Source: Candidatus Bipolaricaulota bacterium (lineage in GTDB: Bacteria; Bipolaricaulota; Bipolaricaulia; UBA7950; UBA9294). Taken from it: a stretch of 5,405 bases of DNA. Position 1 is the first letter of the stretch. Each line of letters opens with the position of its first letter. The stretch is taken from positions 1,018,482 to 1,023,886 of the forward strand of contig CP070725.1 of the NCBI GenBank assembly GCA_020350845.1, in the 5' to 3' direction. Of this stretch, positions 1-5,360 are shown one piece after another. The notes beneath the pieces were generated by a model. That model searched no databases, was not told where the DNA came from, and saw nothing but the letters and a program-made list of their open reading frames with translations. The translations under genes and the position numbers were made by a program.

Positions 1-339
1 CCCGGTGCGCGGATACTGATCGACACACCACTGCGCAAGTTCGGCCACGCGCACATGGTCTGCGCGTTCGCGAGGATGGCCGACGGAGAGGCGCATCCCC
101 CACTCGATCGCGGCGATCCGCATTCGTTCGGGAAGAAGGCTGATCGCTCCGAGGAAGAACCTGCTGCCGGAGGGATAGCACTCGAGAATGCTTCTCCCCT
201 CGCCTGTCAGTGCTTCAGCGACCTCTCGGACGATCCTCGTCCCGGAATCGAAGCCCTCCACTCCTACACCGGGCCTCGCGAGGCAGCATGACGGGGCCAG
301 AATGAGCACGAGCGCTGCGGCGAGCGCGGCCCGAGTCAT
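1..339 (-). CDS. Partial exported protein of unknown function, coupled to the tatT-like gene
   Basis: This frame is open for 113 codons from an ATG at 339 down to the window edge, so the C-terminus is missing. The start overlaps the stop of the tatT-like gene in an ATGA junction, which argues strongly for translational coupling and one operon. Residues 1-22 form a typical signal peptide: MTR, then an Ala/Leu/Val-rich core, then PSCCLARP. The two cysteines after the core (C18, C19) could make it a lipoprotein, but the preceding APS is a poor lipobox. The visible mature part (for example CYPSGSRFFLGAISLLPER near residues 53-71) is mixed alpha/beta in character, and I do not recognise it. Known TatT operons place a DctP-type binding protein and DctQ/DctM subunits next to tatT, but this sequence does not look like a DctP N-terminus. 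Its function is left open. G/C-ending codons and the overlap make it a real gene with good confidence. Confidence 0.72.
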   Translation of the reverse strand, partial: MTRAALAAALVLILAPSCCLARPGVGVEGFDSGTRIVREVAEALTGEGRSILECYPSGSRFFLGAISLLPERMRIAAIEWGMRLSVGHPRERADHVRVAELAQWCVDQYPRTG

Positions 340-1217
340 TCCGTCATCTCCTCCAATCGCTGCAGGAGCGCCGCGGCCTCGCGCTTCGCCTCGCGGTTCC
401 AGAACGGCCAACCGCCGATCGGCTCGTCGAGGACGACTGCCAGCTGTGCGCGCACGAGATCGGCGTCGCGGACGCCACTCACGCGTCCCATGCCGTCGTA
501 GGTGAAGCCCCAGTACTCTGCGTAGACAACGTGGTTCTGTAGGAATGTGGGATCGATTTCGAGTGCTCGCTCGAGGTGCCGCCGTCCCGCCTCGCGATCT
601 CCGCCGAGCGTCGGCGGTGTAACCACCATCAGGGCGCCGAGGGCATTGTGCGGGCTGCCGCCCCAGTACGTCGGATCGACTTCGAGGCAGCGCTCGAACA
701 GAAGCTTCACGCGCCCGATGAAAAGCATTCCCTGGATCGGACTCAGCCCGCAGAGGACGCCCCAGCTGTCGGCTGTCCACAACAGGGCCGCAGGATCGAT
801 CACCTGGGAGACAGCCCGCGCGAAGTCCTTCTCCTCCCATTCGGCAAAGCCCGGGCAGAGTCTCAGGCTGCGAAAGCCGTAGGCCTTCCCGGCCTCGAGC
901 CAGTCCCGCTCGGAGCTGCGGAATCCCGTCTCGAACGTGCTCGCCTCGTAGCAGAGCTGCGCGAGGCGGTTGAGAACGAACGCTTGGGACTGAACGGGAA
1001 GCCCCGGGAGATGGGGCAAGACGGCCTCATAGCGGGCGATGGCAGCGAACATCGTGTCCTCGAGGTGACGGCCGGCGAATGCCTCCTCGGCGGCGGAGAT
1101 CAGATCGTCGACCGACGTCGCGCCTCGCGCGGCCCAAGGGAGGAGGAGCATGGCGGCGAGGGATGCCATCGATACTGCACGGATCGCGTGCGCCAGCGAG
1201 CGTGTCGCTGAGGACAT
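336..1217 (-). CDS. TRAP transporter TatT-component family periplasmic protein
   Basis: The 293-residue product matches the TatT (T-component) family of tetratricopeptide-associated TRAP systems, described from Treponema Tp0956. Such proteins form helical TPR-like trimers in the periplasm and are thought to work with a TRAP substrate-binding protein. Residues 1-33 look like a signal peptide: two Arg, a hydrophobic core MASLAAMLLLPWAA, and probable cleavage after ARGA. The mature part is helical. Family hallmarks are ALLWTADSWG (144-153), PTYWGGSPHNALGAL (182-196), TLGGDREAGRRHLERALEIDP (203-223), VYAEYWG (231-237) and the C-terminal FWNREAKREAAALL segment (272-284). Unlike Tp0956 it has no lipobox cysteine, so it is probably soluble. 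The ATG at 1217 has a purine-rich AAGGGGG about 5 bases upstream. A GTG at 1238 preceded by GAGGAGG is an alternative that adds seven residues. It overlaps the next gene by ATGA. No DctP or membrane subunit is inside the window, and the substrate cannot be inferred. Confidence 0.85.
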   Translation of the reverse strand: MSSATRSLAHAIRAVSMASLAAMLLLPWAARGATSVDDLISAAEEAFAGRHLEDTMFAAIARYEAVLPHLPGLPVQSQAFVLNRLAQLCYEASTFETGFRSSERDWLEAGKAYGFRSLRLCPGFAEWEEKDFARAVSQVIDPAALLWTADSWGVLCGLSPIQGMLFIGRVKLLFERCLEVDPTYWGGSPHNALGALMVVTPPTLGGDREAGRRHLERALEIDPTFLQNHVVYAEYWGFTYDGMGRVSGVRDADLVRAQLAVVLDEPIGGWPFWNREAKREAAALLQRLEEMTE

Positions 1218-1294
1218 GAGCACCCCCTTCTTGGCCACCCCCCGGCCTCCTCAGCCACGGAGGCTGCAGCCGGCCGTCCTTTCGCGCCCCAACC

Positions 1295-2350
1295 CTACCT
1301 CGCGACTTGCCTCGGCGGGAAGAGAAGCGCAAGCCGCCTGTCGATCTTCGCTCGCAGCCGCGCGGGAAGCTCCTCGACTTCACGCAAGGCGAGCGATCGT
1401 CCCGTCCGAATCTCGAAGATCGGGACCACATCATAGGCGGTCACCCGCCCCGGATGGACGCTCGAGCTGCCGGCGAGCCGGACCTCGAGCATGGCGCCGA
1501 GCATCGTCGCCCAGTGCGCGATCCTCGCGGGCATGGGCGTCAGGTTCCCGAGGCTGTACTGACAGAAGCCGGATCCCCGCTTCTCGATCGGTTGCAGCAC
1601 GTGGGGATGGTGACCCACAAGGAGGGAGAATCCCTCGTCGATCAGCCGATGTGCACGGGCCACGGTGGCCGCCGTCGGGAAGTGGCAGAACTCGTAGTCC
1701 CAGTGGGGGAAGCCGATCAGCGTGTCGCATGTGCTTGTGGAAGCGGCGACTGCCTCGTCGATCGTCTTCGGGCGCCACACCGAACACAATGCCGGATGCC
1801 GGTCGCGGTTCATCCACTCCGTCCACGCGCTGAAGCCGAGGCGAAGTCCGTGTCGCTCGATCGTCACGATCGGCGTTCGGTTCCCCGCACGCGCGCCGAT
1901 CGGCGTCAGCCCGAGCCCCTCTAGCCTGCCGATGAGCTCCTCGCAGCCTGCCGGACCGCGATCGTGAATGTGGTTGTTGGCGACGGAGACGATCGTCTTC
2001 GCGGGGTCGATCCCCAGCGCCTCGAGACATCGTTCGAGGAATGCCTGACTCATCACGAACACCAGGGCGCCGATGAACGGGCGATCCGAGACGAGCGACT
2101 CGCAGTTGAAGACCACGAGGTCGGCCGATCGGATCCGCTCGCGAAGACTTGCGGACGCGAGAACGGGACCCTCCCGGACGGAGGCCATGAGGTCGCCCAG
2201 GAAGACCGCCCGCACGTCCCCTGAGGGATCGTGTCCTGGCCCCTCCCAGGACCGCGGAAGCGGTGCCACAGGACCGCGCTGCGCCGTCGATGGGTGAACG
2301 AACCGCGCGAACCAACGAAGTGAGTCTGCTACTCCATAAGGGGATCCCAC
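1295..2350 (-). CDS. CapA-family protein (poly-gamma-glutamate synthesis type, metallophosphoesterase-like fold)
   Basis: The 351-residue product has the ordered motifs of the PGA_cap/CapA family, which has a calcineurin-like phosphoesterase fold: VFLGDLM (49-55), NCES (82-85), VANNHIHDRG (123-132), PHWDYEF (215-221), LVGHHPHVLQPIE (244-256) and YSLGNL (265-270). The Asp, Asn and His residues in these motifs are the expected metal-site ligands. CapA of Bacillus takes part in poly-gamma-glutamate export or anchoring, but most homologues are solitary and of unknown substrate. No capB or capC lies nearby, so a capsule role is not supported here. The usual HWG.E motif reads HWDYE. I chose the GTG at 2350 because GGGAGGAG lies 9 bases upstream and because the open frame further upstream runs antisense through the DUF2087 gene. 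No convincing signal peptide or membrane segment precedes residue 45. The stop lies 77 bases before the tatT-like ATG on the same strand. Confidence 0.85.
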   Translation of the reverse strand: MGSPYGVADSLRWFARFVHPSTAQRGPVAPLPRSWEGPGHDPSGDVRAVFLGDLMASVREGPVLASASLRERIRSADLVVFNCESLVSDRPFIGALVFVMSQAFLERCLEALGIDPAKTIVSVANNHIHDRGPAGCEELIGRLEGLGLTPIGARAGNRTPIVTIERHGLRLGFSAWTEWMNRDRHPALCSVWRPKTIDEAVAASTSTCDTLIGFPHWDYEFCHFPTAATVARAHRLIDEGFSLLVGHHPHVLQPIEKRGSGFCQYSLGNLTPMPARIAHWATMLGAMLEVRLAGSSSVHPGRVTAYDVVPIFEIRTGRSLALREVEELPARLRAKIDRRLALLFPPRQVAR

Positions 2351-2359
2351 CGCATTGCG

Positions 2360-2367
2360 CTCCTCCC
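2360..2367 (-). promoter_or_regulatory. Ribosome binding site deciding the capA-like start
   Basis: Read on the minus strand this is GGGAGGAG, a strong Shine-Dalgarno sequence. It sits 9 bases before the GTG at 2350. No in-frame ATG with comparable spacing exists, and the frame upstream of this point overlaps the divergent DUF2087 gene. The site therefore fixes the start of the CapA-family protein. Confidence 0.6.
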
Positions 2368-2453
2368 TCGCCGACACCGCTTCCCTCGAGCTGCCGGCGC
2401 GCCCGTCGGAGTATGCCGCGCTTCGCGTCGGGAGAACAGCCGCGGACGATTCG

Positions 2454-2483
2454 TTGACGCTCGGGAGGCGCTTGCAGTAGAAG
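2454..2483 (+). promoter_or_regulatory. Weak candidate promoter for the DUF2087 gene
   Basis: TTGACG (2454-2459) resembles a -35 box and is followed after 18 bases by TAGAAG (2478-2483), a four-of-six match to a sigma70 -10 box. Transcription would begin near 2490, leaving a short leader that still contains the GGAGG at 2495-2499. The match is poor and the divergent 156-base gap is GC-rich, so this is only a suggestion. I saw no convincing promoter facing capA in the same gap. Confidence 0.2.
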
Positions 2484-2506
2484 GAGTAGCGGTGGGAGGG
2501 ACGCGG

Positions 2507-2791
2507 ATGGAGAGAGCGCTCGAGGCGTGGGAAGAGAAGGTGCTTCAGACGTTTCTCGACGGCGATCGACTGCGCCGGCTCCCGGCGAAGCGGAAGAAGC
2601 GGATGGTCGTCCTCGAGTGGCTCGCCGAGCGCTTCGAGCCTGCCAGGAGCTACACCGAGAGCGAGGTCAACGCGATCCTCTCGAGGCACCACCCGGACGT
2701 GGCGACGATTCGCCGCGAGCTCGTGTGGAATGAGTTCATGGATCGTGAACGGAGCATCTATCGGCGCCACCCTCCGTCCGAGGCACGATAG
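2507..2791 (+). CDS. Small DUF2087 domain protein
   Basis: The 94-residue product is almost entirely a DUF2087 domain. Visible signatures are LRRLPAKRKKRMVVLEWLAERF (22-43, the charged helix typical of the family), YTESEVNAIL (49-58), HHPDVATIRREL (61-72) and a terminal SIYRR strand (83-87). The domain looks like a small winged-helix-type fold. In other proteins it occurs fused to helix-turn-helix regulators, but its biochemical function is not established. Two starts are possible: ATG 2507 with GGAGG at 2495-2499 (7-base spacing), chosen here, or GTG 2492 with AGGAG at 2482-2486 (5-base spacing), which adds MGGTR after the initiator. It is transcribed divergently from capA. A role in controlling that gene would be inference only. 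The end of the family motif (usually near LVDYG) reads LVWNE here. Confidence 0.85.
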   Translation: MERALEAWEEKVLQTFLDGDRLRRLPAKRKKRMVVLEWLAERFEPARSYTESEVNAILSRHHPDVATIRRELVWNEFMDRERSIYRRHPPSEAR

Positions 2792-2799
2792 GAAAGGGA

Positions 2800-2851
2800 A
2801 CGGGTCCGGCGAGCGCTCAAGGGAGGTCGTTCCAACTCTGCCCGGACCCGT
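2800..2851. repeat. 10-bp perfect inverted repeat just after the DUF2087 stop
   Basis: ACGGGTCCGG (2800-2809) and CCGGACCCGT (2842-2851) are exact reverse complements separated by 32 bases. The position, 8 bases after the DUF2087 stop codon, suggests a 3'-end structure. However, no T-run follows on the plus strand, so it is not a canonical intrinsic terminator. It could equally be a protein-binding palindrome or the closing stem of an RNA. Confidence 0.6.
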
Positions 2852-2858
2852 AGACGGT

Positions 2859-2888
2859 ACCTCGTGCAGGCTTCCTGCGGAACGAGGT
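2859..2888. repeat. 12-bp bulged hairpin
   Basis: ACCTCGT (2859-2865) pairs with ACGAGGT (2882-2888), and directly inside it GCAGG (2866-2870) pairs with CCTGC (2874-2878) around a CTT loop. Only GGA (2879-2881) is unpaired, as a one-sided bulge. It begins 7 bases after the preceding inverted repeat. The compact, nearly continuous stem is more than I would expect by chance and fits a structured RNA, although either strand could be the transcribed one. Confidence 0.55.
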
Positions 2889-2988
2889 CACGACAGCCTG
2901 CGAGTTTGGTCGTGCTGCCCCCAGGACGGCACGCCGCCTCGCTTCGTCCGCCCCATCTACAGCGGTGCACGAAGGAAGTTTCGTCACG

Positions 2989-3021
2989 CGCCGCGGGGTT
3001 CCCGCCATGCGGGTCGCGGCG
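2989..3021. repeat. Two-tier GC-rich hairpin
   Basis: An outer stem CGCCGCG (2989-2995) with CGCGGCG (3015-3021) encloses an inner stem CCCGC (3001-3005) with GCGGG (3009-3013) and a CAT loop. The tiers are separated by an internal loop of GGGTT on one side and T on the other. The high GC content raises the chance of a fortuitous match, so support is moderate. Confidence 0.4.
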
Positions 3022-3188
3022 GGCCGTCGTTCGGGGCGTGCGAACGAGACGAACGGGCGGTGCTCGAGTCGCCGTCGTCCCCGCGCTGCACAAGGCGACG
3101 GGGTACAAGGTCTGTGGGTGGTGGTTCACCACCTACGAGAGCTTTCGAGCCGCCGCTTGATCGGTGAGTCAGTGTTCCGGCCTCGCAC

Positions 3189-3214
3189 GAGCCATCAGTG
3201 GCGGCTCTGCTTTT
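3189..3214 (+). terminator. Weak intrinsic terminator candidate
   Basis: GAGCC (3189-3193) can pair with GGCTC (3203-3207), followed by TGC and then TTTT (3211-3214). The stem is short and the T-run only four bases. It lies about 400 bases after the DUF2087 stop, so if real it would end a long transcript covering the repeat-rich stretch. The 3' arm can also pair with an earlier copy at 3147-3154. Confidence 0.25.
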
Positions 3215-3314
3215 CGCCGACCATGAGCGCAGTATTGGCCTCAGAAACGTTGCCTGCAGTCTCCTTGTCGCCCTCGCCGCTCGGCGTCGCCTGGAGGACG
3301 CACGACTCCGTGCG

Positions 3315-3899
3315 CTACGGGACACGATGCAGTCCGAGCACCACATTGCCTGCGGGATCGGGACAGATCACCCGGTTCTCCCTGTTGAGCCAGTCATCCT
3401 CAGGAAGCGGGCGCTGCACGGCAGGGAGAAGCGGAAGCACTGCGGCGAGCGCGTAGAGGCAGAACGGCTCCGGGATATACAGGCTGCTTCCCCGCGCGAG
3501 AAGACGCCCGCCGGGATGCATCCCGGAGGTGCACTTCCCACGAACCTCCTCGACCTCGATCAGAAGATCGCCGGCGCACGGTTCCGGGAGGCGTCGGTAC
3601 GCGGTGGGGACGTGATCTGGGACGCACGGATCGATACGCCACACCACACGCCCCTTGGGGTCGGGGCACTGCACAGCGTGCACACGCCACATCCAGTCCT
3701 CCGTGGGATCCTCTTCGATCCGTCGTTCCTTGGCGGGCAACAGGGGAAGAAGGGATTGCAGCGCGAACAGACAGATCGGGTGCGCTCCCGGGACGCGGAG
3801 GGAGCCATCTTCGACGACGAACCCCATTCCCGCGGCCATCGGGGCGGATCCCGTGCACACTCCTGTGACCTCCGTAACGTGGATCCACAGTGGGTTCAT
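3315..3899 (-). CDS. Tandem-duplicated TIGR04076 family protein
   Basis: The 194-residue protein consists of two copies of the small TIGR04076-type domain, about residues 5-89 and 112-192, joined by a Pro-rich linker. The copies share an opening strand pattern V.EV.G.C (8-15 and 116-123), a PxCLxAL...LPLLPA segment (41-56 and 145-160) and a closing CPDP.G.VV motif (78-86 and 179-187). Each copy keeps three cysteines at matching places (C15, C43, C78; C123, C147, C179), which might bind a metal or cluster, though that is inference. The family is uncharacterised, and most members I know are single-domain proteins of about 80-110 residues. There is no signal peptide, so it is probably cytoplasmic. 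The ATG directly follows the TGA of the AOR-containing gene with no gap. GGAGG at 3911-3915, inside the upstream gene, lies 11 bases before the start. Translational coupling suggests a job linked to the AOR. Confidence 0.85.
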   Translation of the reverse strand: MNPLWIHVTEVTGVCTGSAPMAAGMGFVVEDGSLRVPGAHPICLFALQSLLPLLPAKERRIEEDPTEDWMWRVHAVQCPDPKGRVVWRIDPCVPDHVPTAYRRLPEPCAGDLLIEVEEVRGKCTSGMHPGGRLLARGSSLYIPEPFCLYALAAVLPLLPAVQRPLPEDDWLNRENRVICPDPAGNVVLGLHRVP

Positions 3900-5348
3900 T
3901 CAGTCCGATACCTCCAATCCCAATGCCTGCAGCTTCTCTCTCGTGGGCAGGCCCGTGTCCCGATCCCACCCCCGTGCCTGGTAGTACTCGTCTAGCATCT
4001 GCGCGAGCTCGACGATCGATCCCGACGACGGCGAATCCGCAGGACCCGCCGGCTCGCGAAGGAACCTCGCCGGTAGCGTGTCGTCTCTCCGGTCGATGCC
4101 CCACGTGCGGTTGAGTTCCCTTTCGAGATTCACGATGCGCTCGCCCACCTGCTGCACGTCCTCTCCGGACCAGCGGCCTCCGACGACCGCGGAGAGGATC
4201 TCGGCCGTCTCGTCCCAATCGAGAACGCCCATGTTGTTATAGAGGTTCTTGCACATCCCGAGGGCATCGCACACCGCGGCCATTTCTTCGAAGCAAGCCA
4301 CGAGCCGTCCCTTCCCCTTCCATGCAAGCCGATGCGATGCGGCCGCGTCTCCGAACCTCGAACGTGCTGTGGTCTCGTCACCGGAGAACTCGAACCATGG
4401 CTCCGAACGGAGATGATCCGCCCCGCGACTGGACACCGCGTTTCCCAGTGCGTAGCCCTTCATCGCACGGACATCGGCCTGGAAGAGCTCCAGTCCCTTG
4501 ACGTGCATGGCGATCTCCGCGCCGCGCCCGAGTCGCTCGGCCGCGGCGCGCACGCCGCCGGCAAGAAGATCCCCCAAGCCTTCTCTCGTGGCGATCGCCT
4601 CGATCAAGGCGAGGACGCTCTCCCCGGCCCCGAAGCGGAGGTCGAGTCCGTGGGCTTCGTCCCGCGAGAGGAGGCCGCACTGCGTGAGTTCCATCGACCA
4701 CGCGATGACCTCGCTCGTCGTGATTGCATCGAGTCCGAGGCGGTTGCATCGATCGACTGCGTGCAGCGCCAGCGGAAGGTCGGTGACCCCTACGCGCGCG
4801 GTGAAGCCCGCAAGGGGCTCGTACTCCGGTCCCTCCATTGCGAGATCCGCGTACCTTGGATCGTCGACGCGGATCTGGCGACTGCACCGGACGGGGCAGG
4901 CGAAGCATCCGTCGTTGCTGCGCTTGTAGCTCCGTTCGATCGTCTCGCCGGAGACCGCCGCTGCGCCCTCGAAGGTCAGATTGGCCGGCTTGAGCGCCAA
5001 TGCATCTTCAGGAACAGCTACGTACTCGGCAAAACCGCCCAAACCACAGCTGCCTATCTCCCCAAATACCTCATCCCCTGGCTGAAACTGCGTGACGTTT
5101 GCGCCAACCGCCTCAACCCGCCCGGCGATGTCCGCTCCGAGGATCGTATTCTTGGGTTTGAACAGTCCCTGGTACGCCGGGCGGACAATGAACGGCTTGC
5201 CTCTCACAAAGCTCCAGTCACAGTAATTTACCGATGCCGCACAAACCTGTACCAGGACTTCATTTTCCTTGGGCGTCGGTTTTTCTACTTCTTGTAGCTC
5301 AAGAACGACGTCCGGTGGTCCGTATTCTGTGTAAACCATTGCTTTCAT
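3900..5348 (-). CDS. Chimeric frame: N-terminal MDR alcohol dehydrogenase fragment fused to C-terminal aldehyde ferredoxin oxidoreductase fragment
   Basis: The 482-residue translation joins pieces of two unrelated enzymes. Residues 1-~130 are the GroES-like half of a zinc-type alcohol dehydrogenase/quinone oxidoreductase: the family start MKAMVYTEYGPPDV, then GADIAGRVEAVG (71-82), PGDEVFGE (90-97) and GGFAEYV (104-110). The NAD(P)-binding Rossmann half is absent. From about residue 132 it is an AOR: SGETIE, cluster ligands C148-x2-C151-x3-C155, EGPEYEPLAGF (172-182), CNRLGLDAITT (201-211), MHVKGLEL (281-288), SSRGADHL (306-313), and D361-ALGM-C366 carrying the fourth ligand. The C-terminal LPARFL, EYYQARGWDRDTG tail is typical. 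The AOR tungstopterin-binding N-terminal domain (about 270 residues in Pyrococcus AOR) is missing. Neither enzyme should work in this form. The start is supported by AAGGA (5356-5360), 7 bases upstream. GC content falls to about 50% in the MDR part. It is either an assembly chimera or a real deletion/recombination fusion. Confidence 0.8.
   Translation of the reverse strand: MKAMVYTEYGPPDVVLELQEVEKPTPKENEVLVQVCAASVNYCDWSFVRGKPFIVRPAYQGLFKPKNTILGADIAGRVEAVGANVTQFQPGDEVFGEIGSCGLGGFAEYVAVPEDALALKPANLTFEGAAAVSGETIERSYKRSNDGCFACPVRCSRQIRVDDPRYADLAMEGPEYEPLAGFTARVGVTDLPLALHAVDRCNRLGLDAITTSEVIAWSMELTQCGLLSRDEAHGLDLRFGAGESVLALIEAIATREGLGDLLAGGVRAAAERLGRGAEIAMHVKGLELFQADVRAMKGYALGNAVSSRGADHLRSEPWFEFSGDETTARSRFGDAAASHRLAWKGKGRLVACFEEMAAVCDALGMCKNLYNNMGVLDWDETAEILSAVVGGRWSGEDVQQVGERIVNLERELNRTWGIDRRDDTLPARFLREPAGPADSPSSGSIVELAQMLDEYYQARGWDRDTGLPTREKLQALGLEVSD
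4947..4976 (-). other. Junction between MDR and AOR sequence
   Basis: Within codons 125-134 the sequence TFEGAAAVSG can be read as the MDR motif (LTFEEAAAVPVAG in relatives) or the AOR motif (FEGA..ISGE in relatives). The crossover therefore lies in a short block of shared similarity, which keeps the reading frame. Everything upstream is MDR-like with lower GC. Everything downstream is AOR-like and matches the GC-rich style of the rest of the window. Confidence 0.7.
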
Positions 5349-5355
5349 TGGGGTA

Positions 5356-5360
5356 TCCTT
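5356..5360 (-). promoter_or_regulatory. Ribosome binding site of the MDR start
   Basis: Read on the minus strand this is AAGGA, located 7 bases before the ATG at 5348, with a second AGGA just upstream. It supports initiation at MKAMVYTEYG, the normal N-terminus of this dehydrogenase family, showing that the left part of the chimera is a genuine gene start. Confidence 0.5.

Larger units (their letters stand above)
2792..3314. other. Gene-free stretch between converging genes, rich in inverted repeats
   Basis: These 523 bases separate the 3' ends of the DUF2087 gene and the TIGR04076 gene. Several frames are open, as expected at this GC content, but none gives a protein I recognise. The longest candidates lack a good ribosome binding site or have low-complexity Arg/Ser/Pro-rich translations. 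The left part (2800-3021) contains a run of inverted repeats listed separately. Smaller hairpins occur at 2890-2913 (ACGAC/GTCGT), 2912-2932 (GTGCTG/CGGCAC with one G-U pair) and 2969-2984 (ACGAA/TTCGT). The right part holds one possible terminator. I found no tRNA, tmRNA, RNase P or SRP signature. It may be a structured non-coding RNA, a long 3' UTR or decayed sequence. Confidence 0.5.

Noticed and set aside
576..1211. Long plus-strand frame opposite the tatT-like gene
   Set aside because: It is the antisense reading of a gene with a clear family match. Long open antisense frames are expected at this GC content.
1239..1294. Possible terminator between the capA-like and tatT-like genes
   Set aside because: A GCCTCC/GGAGGC stem exists, but no T-run follows on the minus strand. 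The stem covers ribosome binding site sequence instead, so read-through is more likely.
1431..2315. Second long minus-strand frame inside the capA-like gene
   Set aside because: An out-of-frame, Arg/Pro-rich shadow of the CapA-family gene with no motif of its own.
2351..2770. A 140-codon upstream extension of the capA-like reading frame on the minus strand
   Set aside because: It runs antisense through the well-supported DUF2087 gene, its translation lacks any CapA-like motif, and a strong ribosome binding site with GTG at 2350 gives the expected N-terminus.
2792..2900. Possible RNase P, SRP or tmRNA gene, suggested by a GGAAAGGGAACGGGTCCGG stretch
   Set aside because: The conserved core sequences of these RNAs (for example GAGGAAAGTCC for RNase P, or a tmRNA CCA end with its T-arm) are not present.
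2864..3160. A 98-codon plus-strand frame starting GTG and ending with a Trp/Tyr-rich tail
   Set aside because: It lies on top of the hairpin cluster, has no clear ribosome binding site, is Arg-rich and low in complexity, and matches no family I know. It remains possible as a gene remnant.
4332..5297. Long plus-strand frame opposite the chimeric gene
   Set aside because: It is antisense to both recognised halves of the MDR-AOR frame and shows no recognisable domain.
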